Source: Schlegelella_A sp036263655 (GTDB lineage: Bacteria > Pseudomonadota > Gammaproteobacteria > Burkholderiales > Burkholderiaceae_C). From it: a DNA stretch of 64,000 nt. The stretch spans positions 1 to 64,000 of the forward strand of contig DATAGP010000015.1 in NCBI GenBank assembly GCA_036263655.1, in the 5' to 3' direction. A program made the position numbers and the translations under genes. The number at the start of each line of letters is the position of its first letter. Position 1 is the stretch's first letter. A model generated the notes under the pieces. The model did no database searches and had not been told where the DNA came from. It saw only the letters and a list, made by a program, of their open reading frames with translations. Shown piece after piece: positions 1-8,652 of this stretch.

Positions 1-222
1 CGAGGACTGTTTGAGCTCCGTTCGCGGCGCAGCCGCGAAAAGGGCGAGTTCCGCAGCCGCCTTCGGAACGCGAGCACCGCAGGGCAGTCGGCGCGCAGCG
101 ACGACCGCCGCAGTCGAAGCGCCGGCAGCCTCCCGCCACCGGCTCGGCGCCGCTCCGTCGCCACAGCTCAAGCGGGGCCCGCCGCCCGGCCACGCCTTCG
201 CGCGCTCGGAGGTCCAAGCCGC
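1..222. other. Non-coding segment downstream of the RND pump gene, with two hairpins
   Basis: No convincing gene is seen. A frame on the minus strand stays open from the pump stop codon to the window edge, but its translation is Arg/Gly/Cys-rich and has none of the conserved N-terminus of a second RND subunit such as MdtC. Two inverted repeats lie here: a perfect 8-bp stem at 21-39 and GTTCCG/CGGAAC at 48-69. Either could end the pump operon, or they may be parts of dispersed intergenic repeats. Confidence 0.5.
21..40. repeat. 20-bp palindromic repeat, copy 1
   Basis: TTCGCGGCGCAGCCGCGAAA occurs here and again, identically, at 14681-14700. The arms TTCGCGGC and GCCGCGAA are perfectly complementary around a 3-base centre. 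Both copies lie between genes. A dispersed REP-like element or a reused terminator hairpin are both possible. Confidence 0.6.
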
Positions 223-3200
223 TCACTCGGCACCCCTGGCTTGCACGACTGCGCGTGTGTGAGGCCCGCGCCGCCACCGCCGCCCCAGCCTGTCGAACGC
301 CAGATAGATCACCGGCGTCGTGAACAGCGTGAGCAGCTGGCTGACGATGAGGCCGCCGAAGATGGCGAGGCCGAGCGGGCGGCGCAGCTCGCTGCCTTCG
401 CCCCAGCCGAACATCAGCGGCAGGGCGGCGAAGAGCGCGGCCAGCGTCGTCATCAGGATCGGCCGGAAGCGCAGCAGGGCGGCCTGGTGGATCGCCTCGC
501 GCGGCGCCTTGTTCTCGTTGCGCTCGGCATCGATCGCGAAGTCGATCATCATGATCGCGTTCTTCTTGACGATGCCGATCAGCAGGATGATGCCGATGAT
601 GCCGATGACCCCCAGCCCGTTGCCGCTGATCATCAGGGCGAGCAGCGCGCCGACGCCGGCCGACGGCAGCGTCGACAGAATCGTCAGCGGGTGGATGTAG
701 CTCTCATACAGCACGCCGAGGACGATGTAGACGCAGATCACCGCCGCGAGGATCAGCCAGAGCTGGTTCGACAGCGAGTTCTCGTAGGCGCCCGAGGCGC
801 CGAGGAAGGTGAGCTGCACCGAGGCCGGCAGGCCGATGGTCCTGGCGGCGGCGCGGATGGAGTCGACGGCGGCGCCGAGCGACACGCCGGGCGCGGTGTC
901 GAAGCCGATCGTCGACGCCGGGTACTGGGCAACGTGGGTGATCTGCAGCGGCGCCTGCCGCTCGGTGATGCGGGCGATCGCCTCCAGAGGCGTCGTCTCC
1001 CCGGAGCTGGTCCGCAGGTTCAGCTTGCCCAGGCCTTCGATCGAGGCGAGCAGGCCGGGCTGCGCCTCGAGGATCACGCGGTACTGGTTCGTCTCGGTGA
1101 AGATGGTCGAGACGATGCGCTGGCCGAAGGCACTGTAGAGCGCGTCGTCGATGGCGCTGGCGGTGACGCCGACGCGGGCCGCGGTGTCGCGGTCGATCTC
1201 GATGAACGCGGCGAGGCCCTGCGCGCCGGCGTCGCTCGTGACGTTGCGCATCTCGGGCGAGCGCCGCATCTGCTCCACGAGACGGGCGACCCAGGTGTTC
1301 ACGGTCGCCGTGTCGACGCCTTCGAGCGAGACGCGGAACTCGGTCGGGCCGGTCTCGGCGTCGATGGTCAGGTCCTGCGTCGGCTGCAGGTAGAGCGTGA
1401 TGCCGGCGACACGCCGCGCCCGCTCGCGCAGCCGCTCCATGACCACCGATTGCGCTTCCCGATCCGGCTTCAGGTTGATCAGCATGCGGCCGGTGTGCAG
1501 CATGGTGTTGTTGGCCGCGTCGACGCCGACGAACGAGGCCAGGTTCAGCACCGCCGGGTCCTGCAGGATCGCCCGCGCCGCCGCCTGCTGCAGCTCGGCC
1601 ATGCGCGCGTACGACACGTCCTGGGCCGCCTCGACGCGGGCCTGCAGCTGGCCGGTGTCCTGGGTCGGGAACAGGCCTTTCGGGATCGCCAGGTAGAGCA
1701 CGACGGTCAGGACCAGCGTCAACGCGGCGACGACGAGGGTCAGCGTCTCGCGCTCGAGCACCCAGACGAGGGCCCGGTCGTAGCGCTCGACCACGCGGTC
1801 GAAGCCGCGCTTGAAGCGGCGGGCGAGGCCGGGCCGCGCGGCCGCGGCGGCCTCGTCCTCGTGCTTCGGCTTCAGCCAGCGCGCCGACATCATCGGCACC
1901 AGCGTCAGCGAGACAACGGCGGAGATGAGGATGGTGATCGCCAGCGTCACCGCGAACTCGCGGAACAGCCGGCCGACGACGTCGCCCATGAAGAGCAGCG
2001 GGATCAGCACCGCGATCAGCGACACCGTCAGCGAGATGATGGTGAAGCCGATCTCGGAGGCACCCTTCAGCGCCGCCTCGAGCGGCGGCTCGCCGTCGTC
2101 GATGTGGCGCGAGATGTTCTCGATCATGACGATGGCGTCGTCGACGACGAAGCCGGTGGCGATCGTCAGCGCCATCAGGCTCAGGTTGTTGAGGCTGTAG
2201 CCGAGCAGGTACATCGCCGAGAAGGCGCCGACGAGCGAGATCGGGACGGCGAGGCTGGCGATCACCGTCGCGCGGGCGCTGCCGAGGAAGGCGAAGATGA
2301 CGAGCACGACCATCACCACGGCGAGCAGCAGCTCGATCTCGACGTGCAGCACCGAGGCACGGATGCCGGTGGTGCGGTCGGCGAGCACCTCGACGCGCAG
2401 GTTCGCCGGCAGGCCGCGCTGCAGCTCCGGAAGCTGCGCCTTGATCGCGTCGACGGTGGCGATCACGTTGGCGCCCGGCTGGCGCTGCACGTTGAGGATG
2501 ATCGCCGGGCGCAGCACGCCGTCGCTGCCGGCGGCGGCATCGGCGGCCTGGCCCGCCCAGGCGCCGAGGCGCGCGTTCTCGGCGCTCTCCACGACGCGCG
2601 CGACGTGGCTCAGGCGCACCGGCGCGCCGTTGCGGTAGGCGACGATCAGGTTCTGGTAGTCGGCCGCGGTCAGCAGCTGGTCGTTGGCGTTGATCGAGTA
2701 GCTGCGCCGCGGCCCGTCGAAGGTGCCCTTGGCGCTGTTCGCGTTGGCCTGCGTGATGGCGGTGCGCAGGGTGTCGATGCCGATGCCGTAGGAGGCGAGC
2801 GACTGCGTGTCGGCCTGGATGCGGACCGCCGGCCGCTGCCCTCCGGCGAGCGACACGAGACCGACGCCCGAGACCTGGCTGATCTTCTGCGCCAGGCGCG
2901 TGCTGACCAGGTTCTGCACCTCGGTGAGCGGCACCGTCTCGGACGAGATCGCCAGGGTCAGCACCGGCGCGTCGGCGGGGTTGACCTTAGCGTAGACCGG
3001 CGGCGCCGGCAGGTCGGCCGGCAGCAGCGACGCGCCGGCGTTGATGGCGGCCTGCACTTCCTGCTCGGCCACGTCGAGCGTCTCGCCGAGCGAGAACTGC
3101 AGGGTGATGATCGACACGCCCGCGGCGCTCGTCGAGCTCATGCGCTGCAGCCCCGACATCTGGCCGAACTGCCGCTCGAGCGGCGCGGTGACGGTGTTGC

Positions 3201-3378
3201 TCATCACCTCCGGGCTGGCGCCGGGATAGATCGTCTGCACCTGGATCGTCGGGTAGTCGACCTGCGGCAGGGCCGACAGCGGCAGGACCCGGAAGCCGAC
3301 CAGCCCCGCCAGGAGGATCGCGACCATCAGCAGCGAGGTCGCCACCGGTCGCAGGATGAACGGCCGCGACGGGCTCAT
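223..3378 (-). CDS. RND-family (HAE1) efflux pump inner-membrane permease, MdtB/MuxB-like
   Basis: This is a proton-driven drug or solute exporter of the inner membrane. The 1051-residue length and the N-terminus MSPSRPFILRPVATSLLMVA followed by PLSALPQVDYPTIQV are typical of MdtB-type HAE1 pumps. The TM4 segment GFVVDDAIVMIENISRH carries the paired aspartates of the proton relay. Two large periplasmic loops and about 12 membrane segments are present. ATG at 3378 overlaps the adaptor stop by one base (TGATG); a GTG one codon upstream is possible. The adaptor gene precedes it in the same operon. No second RND subunit or outer-membrane channel is visible before the window edge. Substrate is unknown. 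Confidence 0.9.
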   Translation of the reverse strand: MSPSRPFILRPVATSLLMVAILLAGLVGFRVLPLSALPQVDYPTIQVQTIYPGASPEVMSNTVTAPLERQFGQMSGLQRMSSTSAAGVSIITLQFSLGETLDVAEQEVQAAINAGASLLPADLPAPPVYAKVNPADAPVLTLAISSETVPLTEVQNLVSTRLAQKISQVSGVGLVSLAGGQRPAVRIQADTQSLASYGIGIDTLRTAITQANANSAKGTFDGPRRSYSINANDQLLTAADYQNLIVAYRNGAPVRLSHVARVVESAENARLGAWAGQAADAAAGSDGVLRPAIILNVQRQPGANVIATVDAIKAQLPELQRGLPANLRVEVLADRTTGIRASVLHVEIELLLAVVMVVLVIFAFLGSARATVIASLAVPISLVGAFSAMYLLGYSLNNLSLMALTIATGFVVDDAIVMIENISRHIDDGEPPLEAALKGASEIGFTIISLTVSLIAVLIPLLFMGDVVGRLFREFAVTLAITILISAVVSLTLVPMMSARWLKPKHEDEAAAAARPGLARRFKRGFDRVVERYDRALVWVLERETLTLVVAALTLVLTVVLYLAIPKGLFPTQDTGQLQARVEAAQDVSYARMAELQQAAARAILQDPAVLNLASFVGVDAANNTMLHTGRMLINLKPDREAQSVVMERLRERARRVAGITLYLQPTQDLTIDAETGPTEFRVSLEGVDTATVNTWVARLVEQMRRSPEMRNVTSDAGAQGLAAFIEIDRDTAARVGVTASAIDDALYSAFGQRIVSTIFTETNQYRVILEAQPGLLASIEGLGKLNLRTSSGETTPLEAIARITERQAPLQITHVAQYPASTIGFDTAPGVSLGAAVDSIRAAARTIGLPASVQLTFLGASGAYENSLSNQLWLILAAVICVYIVLGVLYESYIHPLTILSTLPSAGVGALLALMISGNGLGVIGIIGIILLIGIVKKNAIMMIDFAIDAERNENKAPREAIHQAALLRFRPILMTTLAALFAALPLMFGWGEGSELRRPLGLAIFGGLIVSQLLTLFTTPVIYLAFDRLGRRWRRGPHTRAVVQARGAE

Positions 3379-4787
3379 CACGGCGCCGGCGCGGACCCGT
3401 TGCCGTCGCGCTGGCGGCGCTGGCGCGGCCCGGACGCGCCGCCGTCCGCCGCCGCGGCGCCGCGCCGGCCGCCGGCGGCGCCCGAGGCCGGCCGCTCGCC
3501 GGCCAGCTGGACCCGAGCGCCGTCGCGCAGGCGGTCGCCGCCTTCGGTGACCACGCGCTCGCCGACCACCAGGCCGCGGGTGATCGAGACGATCTCGTTC
3601 GTCGATACGCCGCGCTCGACCGGGCGCACGGCGACGCTGCGGTCTTCCTGCAGCACGTAGACGAAGTCGCCGGTGTTGCTGCGCCGGACGGCAGTCACCG
3701 GCACGACGACCGCGGACTCCAGGTTCTGCAGCAGCAGCCGCACGTTGACGAACTGGTTCGGGAACAGGTTGCCGGCGGCGTTGGCGAAGCGCGCCTTGGC
3801 GCGCACCGTTCCGGTCTGGGTGTCGATCAGGTTGTCGAGGGTCGAGAACACGCCCTCGCCGAGCTGCGTGGTGCGGGTGCGGTCGAAGGCGGTGACCGGC
3901 AGCCTGGCCCCGGCGACGACGCGGGCCTGGATCTCCGGGACGCGGTCCTGCGGCACCGAGAACTCGACGTCGATGGGCGCGAGCTGCGTGATCACCGCCA
4001 GGCCGGCCGAGTCGCTGGCGCTGACGAGGTTGCCCGGGTCGACGACGCGCAGGCCAATGCGTCCCGACGCCGGCGCCGCCACGCGGGTGTAGCCGAGGTT
4101 CAGGCGCGCCGTGTTCTCGTTGGCGCGGTCGATGACGAGGGTGGCCTCGAGCTGGCGCACGGCGGCGAGCTGGGTGTCGACGTCCTGACGGGCGATCGAG
4201 TCCTGCTGCAGCAGCGTCTGGTAGCGCTGCAGCAGCACCTTGGCGTTCTCGAGCTGCGCCTCGTCGCGCATGCGCGCGCCGATCGCCTGCTGCAGGGCGA
4301 TCTCGAACGAGCGCGGGTCGATGGTGGCGAGCAGCTGCCCCTTCTTGACCAGCTGCCCTTCGGTGAACAGGACCTGCGTGAGGACGCCCGACACCTGCGG
4401 CCGCACCGTCACCGTGACCGAGGGGGTGACGGTGCCGAGCGCGTCGAAGTAGACCGGCAGGTTGGCGGCGACGGCGGTGGCGATGCCGACGGTGCTGGCG
4501 CCGGCGCCGCCGCCGCGGCCGCCGCCCGGTCCGCCGCCGGGTCCGCCCCCTCCGCCGCCGCCGCCCGATCCCGCAGCGCCGGTGCGCTCGCCGCCGCTGG
4601 CAGCAGCCCCCGGCGCTGCGCCGGCCACCGTCGCCCCGGCCGCCGGCGCCGCGGGGCGGTGCGTCAGGTACCAGGCGAGCGCGCCGAGCGCGGCCAGGGA
4701 CAGCAGCGCGATGACGGTGCCGAGCCAGCGCGCGCGTGCGCTCAAGGGCGGGCGCGGCGGGACGACGGGACGAGGGTGGGGGTCCAT
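3378..4787 (-). CDS. RND efflux periplasmic adaptor (membrane fusion protein), MdtA-like
   Basis: 469 residues. It links the RND permease to an outer-membrane channel. An N-terminal membrane anchor spans roughly residues 24-42. A striking Gly/Ala/Pro-rich low-complexity linker follows at about 48-100. After that come the lipoyl/biotinyl half-motif (GTVTPSVTVTVRPQVSGVL, then GQLVKKGQLLATIDPR), a helical hairpin, beta-barrel and membrane-proximal domains. The C-terminal 40 residues are Arg/Gly/Ala-rich and probably disordered. It is the first gene of the operon and is coupled to the permease. The linker is longer than in E. coli MdtA, and I would not predict a function for it. Confidence 0.88.
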   Translation of the reverse strand: MDPHPRPVVPPRPPLSARARWLGTVIALLSLAALGALAWYLTHRPAAPAAGATVAGAAPGAAASGGERTGAAGSGGGGGGGGPGGGPGGGRGGGAGASTVGIATAVAANLPVYFDALGTVTPSVTVTVRPQVSGVLTQVLFTEGQLVKKGQLLATIDPRSFEIALQQAIGARMRDEAQLENAKVLLQRYQTLLQQDSIARQDVDTQLAAVRQLEATLVIDRANENTARLNLGYTRVAAPASGRIGLRVVDPGNLVSASDSAGLAVITQLAPIDVEFSVPQDRVPEIQARVVAGARLPVTAFDRTRTTQLGEGVFSTLDNLIDTQTGTVRAKARFANAAGNLFPNQFVNVRLLLQNLESAVVVPVTAVRRSNTGDFVYVLQEDRSVAVRPVERGVSTNEIVSITRGLVVGERVVTEGGDRLRDGARVQLAGERPASGAAGGRRGAAAADGGASGPRQRRQRDGNGSAPAP

Positions 4788-4905
4788 GGTTATTCTTGGC
4801 GGGTCGATGTCGGCTGGCTCGTTCCGGGGGGCAAACCCCGATCTTGGCGCCGACGCGGAGCCAACATCATTCTTTACCCCCCGTCAACCTTTCGACGAGA
4901 GAACC

Positions 4906-5670
4906 ATGTCCGACCGCTTGTCAGGCAAGACCGCATTCATCACCGCCGCCGGCCAGGGCATCGGCCGGGCGACGGCGGAAGCCTTCGTGCGCGAAGGCGC
5001 CCGCGTGATCGCGACCGACATCAACGAGGACCTGCTCGCCGACCTCGGCCGCGCCACCGGCTGCGAGACGCGCCGCCTCGACGTCACCGACGCCAGCGCC
5101 GTGCTCGCCGCCGCGATCGCCGCCAACACCAAGAGCACCGTCAACGTGCTCTTCAACGGCGCCGGCTACGTCCACGCGGGCACCATCCTCGAGTGCGACG
5201 AGATCGCCTTCGATTTCTCCTTCGACCTCAACGTGCGCGCGATGTACCGCGTCATCCGGGCCTTCCTGCCGCCGATGCTGAAGATCGGCGGCGGATCGAT
5301 CATCAACGTCGCCTCGGCGGCGTCGAGCATCAAGGGCGTGCCGAACCGCTTCGTCTACACGGCGACCAAGGCCGCCGTCATCGGCATGACCAAATCGATC
5401 GCCGCCGACTTCATCACCCAGGGCATCCGCTGCAACGCGATCTGCCCCGGCACCGTCGAGTCGCCGTCGCTGCGCCAGCGCATCAGCGCCCAGGCCGAGG
5501 CCAGCGGGCAGACGCTGCAGCAGGTCGAAGCCGCCTTCGTCGCCCGCCAGCCGATGGGGCGCCTGGGCACCACGGCCGAGATCGCCGCCCTGGCCGTCTA
5601 CCTGGCCAGCGACGAGTCCGCCTTCACGACCGGGACGACGCAGATCATCGACGGCGGCTGGTCGGTCTGA
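4906..5670 (+). CDS. Short-chain dehydrogenase/reductase, likely 2-keto-3-deoxy-L-fuconate/rhamnonate-type dehydrogenase
   Basis: 254 residues, the normal SDR size. The nucleotide-binding segment is TAAGQGIG (residues 13-20), with Asp38 at the end of beta-2 favouring NAD. Catalytic residues are Ser in NVASAAS and Y151/K155 in YTATK. The open frame extends upstream to 4462, but that part is antisense to the adaptor gene. ATG 4906 follows a GAGAGA ribosome-binding site and gives the standard SDR N-terminus. The gene is followed by an FAH-family hydrolase and a UxaA-family dehydratase, which fits oxidation of a 2-keto-3-deoxy sugar acid at C4 before cleavage. The exact sugar is inferred, and 3-hydroxybutyrate-type activity is an alternative. 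Confidence 0.85.
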   Translation: MSDRLSGKTAFITAAGQGIGRATAEAFVREGARVIATDINEDLLADLGRATGCETRRLDVTDASAVLAAAIAANTKSTVNVLFNGAGYVHAGTILECDEIAFDFSFDLNVRAMYRVIRAFLPPMLKIGGGSIINVASAASSIKGVPNRFVYTATKAAVIGMTKSIAADFITQGIRCNAICPGTVESPSLRQRISAQAEASGQTLQQVEAAFVARQPMGRLGTTAEIAALAVYLASDESAFTTGTTQIIDGGWSV

Positions 5671-5697
5671 CGTCGCCCCGCGTCGGATCGAGGCTCT

Positions 5698-5765
5698 TGT
5701 CATCCTGAGCGCAGCGAAGGATCTCTGCCGCCGTGACGAGATTCTTCGCTGCGCTCAGAATGACA
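5698..5765. repeat. 28-bp near-perfect inverted repeat (REP/MITE-like intergenic element)
   Basis: The left arm at 5698-5725 begins TGTCATCCTGAGCGCAGC. The right arm at 5738-5765 ends GCTGCGCTCAGAATGACA. The arms match at 26 of 28 positions and are separated by 12 bases. Both differences (GG/CC to GA/TC type) would still pair as G-U in one RNA orientation. It sits between the SDR and the hydrolase genes, so it would be transcribed within the operon as a long hairpin. A half-length relative lies at 14655-14680. Confidence 0.8.
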
Positions 5766-5791
5766 GACCGCAACGAAAGAAGGCCATTTCG

Positions 5792-6655
5792 ATGAAGCTG
5801 ATGCGATACGGCGCCAAGGGCGCGGAAAAACCGGCGCTGCTCGACGCGGGCGGCACCGTGCGCGACCTCTCCGGCGTCGTCACCGACATCACCGCGGCGA
5901 CCTTGCGGCCCGACAGCCTGAAGCGGCTGAAAGAGCTCGATGCGTCCAGGCTGCCGGCGGTCGCGAATCCCGGCCGGATGGCGCCGCCCTGGAGCGGCAT
6001 GGGCAAGTTCATCTGCATCGGCCTCAACTACTCGGACCACGCCGCCGAGACCGGCTCGCCGATCCCGAAGGAGCCGATCATCTTCATGAAGCCGACCAGC
6101 GCCATCGTCGGCTGCAACGATCCGGTGGTGATCCCGAAGGGCTCGGTCAAGACCGACTGGGAGGTCGAGCTCGGCGTCGTCATCGGCAGCATGGCGCGCT
6201 ACGTCGAGAAGGCCGAGGCCCTCAAGTACGTCGCCGGCTACTGCGTCGTCAACGACGTCTCGGAGCGCGAGTACCAGCTCGAGCGCGGCGGCACCTGGGA
6301 CAAGGGCAAGGGCTGCGACACCTTCGGCCCGGTCGGCCCGTGGATGGTGACGTCGGACGAGATCGCCGACCCGCAGGCGCTCGGCATGTGGCTCGAGGTC
6401 AACGGCCAGCGCTTCCAGAACGGCAGCACGAAGACCATGATCTTCGGGGTCGCCGAGCTGGTCGCCTACTGCAGCCGCTTCATGACCCTGCACCCGGGCG
6501 ACCTGATCAGCACCGGCACGCCGCCGGGGGTCGGGCTTGGCATGAAGCCGCCGAAGTACCTCGTCGCCGGCGACGAGATGCGGCTCGGCATCGAGGGCCT
6601 CGGCGAGCAGCGCCAGAAAGTGCACGCCTGGGATCCGAAACTCATCGACGAGTGA
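5792..6655 (+). CDS. Fumarylacetoacetate hydrolase-family protein, likely 2,4-diketo-3-deoxy sugar acid hydrolase
   Basis: 287 residues. The FAH fold is shown by GKFICIGLNYSDHAAE, the metal-binding DWEVELGVVIG (E-x-E), and the C-terminal GDLISTGTPPGVG. The N-terminal extension MKLMRYGAKGAEKPALLD is typical of the ureidoglycolate lyase/2,4-diketo-3-deoxy-L-rhamnonate hydrolase subgroup. Between the SDR and the dehydratase it would cleave the 2,4-diketo acid to pyruvate and a hydroxy acid. A long inverted repeat separates it from the SDR gene. The specific substrate is inferred from context, not visible in the sequence. Confidence 0.85.
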   Translation: MKLMRYGAKGAEKPALLDAGGTVRDLSGVVTDITAATLRPDSLKRLKELDASRLPAVANPGRMAPPWSGMGKFICIGLNYSDHAAETGSPIPKEPIIFMKPTSAIVGCNDPVVIPKGSVKTDWEVELGVVIGSMARYVEKAEALKYVAGYCVVNDVSEREYQLERGGTWDKGKGCDTFGPVGPWMVTSDEIADPQALGMWLEVNGQRFQNGSTKTMIFGVAELVAYCSRFMTLHPGDLISTGTPPGVGLGMKPPKYLVAGDEMRLGIEGLGEQRQKVHAWDPKLIDE

Positions 6656-6689
6656 ACATGGTGCCCCTACGCTCACGGCGGTCGCTGCC

Positions 6690-8258
6690 ATGAACGACCG
6701 CCTCGCGCCCGCGGCGGTGACCGACCCGCTGGTGATCCGCATCCATCCGGCCGACGACGTCGTCATCGCCCGCCACCAGCTCGTCGGCGGGACGCGCATC
6801 GAGAGCGAGGGCATCACCGTCTCGGGGCTCGTTCCGCCCGGTCACAAGGTGGCGACGCGCGCCATCGCCGCCGGCGGGCCGGTGCGCCGCTACGACCAGA
6901 TCATCGGCACCGCCAAGCAGGCGATCGCGCCGGGCCAGCACGTGCACACGCACAACCTCGAGTTCGCCAGCTTCGCGCGCGAGTACGCGTCGGCCAGCGG
7001 AGCGCGGCCGACGGCCTTCGTCGACCCGCCGGCGACCTTCGACGGCATCGTCCGCGCCGACGGCCGGATCGCGACCCGCAACTACATCGGCATCCTGACC
7101 TCGGTGAACTGCTCCGCGACGGTCGCCCGCGCCATCGCCGACCACTTCCGGCGCGACACCAACCCGCGCGCCCTCGAGCGCTTCGCCAACGTCGACGGCG
7201 TGATCGCCCTCACGCACGGCGCCGGCTGCGCCACCGACAGCGCGGGTGAGCCGCTGCAGGTGCTGCGCCGCACGCTCGGGGGCTACGCGCGGCACCCGAA
7301 CTTCGCCTCGGTGATGGTGGTCGGCCTCGGCTGCGAGACGAACCAGATCAGCGGCCTGCTCGAGCAGGAGAAGCTCGGCGCGGCGCATCCCGGCAGCGCT
7401 GCCCTGCACGCCTTCAACATCCAGGAGACCGGCGGCACGCGGCGGTCGGTGGCGCACGGCGTCGAGCTCGTCGAGTGGCTGCTCGAAGAGGCGAACCGCG
7501 CCACCCGGCGGCCGGTGCCGGCGAGCCACATCACGGTCGGGCTGCAGTGCGGCGGCTCCGACGGCTACTCCGGCATCAGCGCCAACCCGGCGCTCGGCGC
7601 GGCCGTCGACCGCCTGGTCCGCCACGGCGGCACGGCAATCCTTTCCGAGACGCCCGAGATCTACGGCGGCGAGCACCTGCTGACGCGGCGCGCCGTCTCC
7701 GAAGCGGTCGCCGACAAGCTGATCGCCCGCATCCGCTGGTGGGAGCACTACACGGCGAAGAACGACCAGGAGATGGACAACAACCCGTCGGCCGGCAACA
7801 AGGCCGGCGGCCTGACGACCATCCTCGAGAAGAGCCTGGGCGCGATCGCGAAGAGCGGCACGACCAACCTGACCGACGTCTTCGAGTACGCGCAGCCGGT
7901 CACGACCAGGGGCCTGGTCTTCATGGACACGCCCGGCTACGACCCGGTCTCGGCGACCGGCCAGGTCGCCGGGGGCGCGAACCTGATCTGCTTCACGACC
8001 GGCCGCGGCTCGGCCTACGGCTGCGCGCCATCGCCGTCGCTGAAGCTCAGCACGAACACCTCGCTCTGGCAGAAGCAGGAAGACGACATCGACATCAACT
8101 GCGGCGAGGTGATCGACGGCACGGCGTCCATCGACGCCATGGGCGAGCGCATCTTCCGCCTGATGCTCGACACCGCCTCCGGCCGCAAGACCAAGAGCGA
8201 GGTCCACGGCTACGGCCAGAACGAGTTCGTTCCCTGGTCGCTCGGGGCGGTGATGTAG
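6690..8258 (+). CDS. UxaA-family sugar-acid dehydratase (altronate/galactarate dehydratase-like)
   Basis: 522 residues with the two-part UxaA layout. An N-terminal SAF-like domain (about 10-100) ends in HVHTHNLEF. The long C-terminal dehydratase domain contains FDGIVRADGRIATRNYIGI, GCATDSAGE and LQCGGSDGYSG. The family removes water from aldonates or aldarates to give 2-keto-3-deoxy acids, using iron or manganese. With the two genes upstream this supplies the first step of a non-phosphorylating route: dehydrate, oxidise, cleave. It lies 34 bp after the hydrolase gene on the same strand. Whether the substrate is altronate, fuconate or another aldonate cannot be read from the sequence. Confidence 0.88.
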   Translation: MNDRLAPAAVTDPLVIRIHPADDVVIARHQLVGGTRIESEGITVSGLVPPGHKVATRAIAAGGPVRRYDQIIGTAKQAIAPGQHVHTHNLEFASFAREYASASGARPTAFVDPPATFDGIVRADGRIATRNYIGILTSVNCSATVARAIADHFRRDTNPRALERFANVDGVIALTHGAGCATDSAGEPLQVLRRTLGGYARHPNFASVMVVGLGCETNQISGLLEQEKLGAAHPGSAALHAFNIQETGGTRRSVAHGVELVEWLLEEANRATRRPVPASHITVGLQCGGSDGYSGISANPALGAAVDRLVRHGGTAILSETPEIYGGEHLLTRRAVSEAVADKLIARIRWWEHYTAKNDQEMDNNPSAGNKAGGLTTILEKSLGAIAKSGTTNLTDVFEYAQPVTTRGLVFMDTPGYDPVSATGQVAGGANLICFTTGRGSAYGCAPSPSLKLSTNTSLWQKQEDDIDINCGEVIDGTASIDAMGERIFRLMLDTASGRKTKSEVHGYGQNEFVPWSLGAVM

Positions 8259-8290
8259 CTTCCGTTTCAGCGCGTGCCGCTCGGTCCGGT

Positions 8291-8314
8291 GCCGCTCCGA
8301 CCGTCCGGAGCGGC
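8291..8314. terminator. Bidirectional terminator hairpin between convergent genes
   Basis: GCCGCTCCG, six-base loop ACCGTC, then CGGAGCGGC form a perfect 9-bp stem. It lies between the dehydratase gene (plus) and the DUF3072 gene (minus). No T-run follows on either strand, so it may need Rho or act as an mRNA end stabiliser. Confidence 0.65.
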
Positions 8315-8324
8315 GCGATCCGCG

Positions 8325-8615
8325 TCAGGCGCCGGTGCCGACCGAGGTCGGGTGCTCGTCGCCGTCGGTCGGATGCGCCTGGCTGTCGGCCTTGTCCTTC
8401 AGGCCGCGCCCGGTCATGTGCTGCAGCTCGTCGATGCGCCGCGACGCCTCGGCCTTGCTGAGGTTCTCGTGGAACTCGACGTGCGCTTCCTCGGACAGCG
8501 TCTTCAGGTAGGAGCGCTGGGCGCCGGTCATCGGCTCGTCGCCGGTGACCCAGTCGTCCGGATCCTTTTCCATGTTGCCGGTTCCGGCGTCGGCTTGGGT
8601 TCGCTTGTCGGTCAT
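8325..8615 (-). CDS. DUF3072 domain-containing protein
   Basis: A 96-residue hydrophilic protein. The core DDWVTGDEPMTGAQRSYLKT, then LSEEA and LSKAEASRRIDELQ, matches the small DUF3072 family found in many GC-rich bacteria; its function is unknown. The C-terminus is polar and probably disordered. It is the last of three minus-strand genes (kbp-like, yihY-like, this one) with short gaps, so co-expression is likely. No signal peptide or membrane segment is seen. Confidence 0.8.
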   Translation of the reverse strand: MTDKRTQADAGTGNMEKDPDDWVTGDEPMTGAQRSYLKTLSEEAHVEFHENLSKAEASRRIDELQHMTGRGLKDKADSQAHPTDGDEHPTSVGTGA

Positions 8616-8652
8616 GGTCGATCGGGGGCAACGTGCATGCCCGTGGCGGGCA

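Noticed and set aside
1..222. Start of a second RND pump gene (mdtC-like) downstream of the permease
   Set aside because: The minus-strand frame is open but its translation lacks the conserved RND N-terminus and any membrane helix.
241..3660. A plus-strand open frame of more than 1100 codons across the efflux pump genes
   Set aside because: It is antisense to two clear genes. Its translation is Arg/Gln/Asp/His-rich with no domain, the usual mirror of GC-rich third positions. Many similar long frames across the window were rejected for the same reason.
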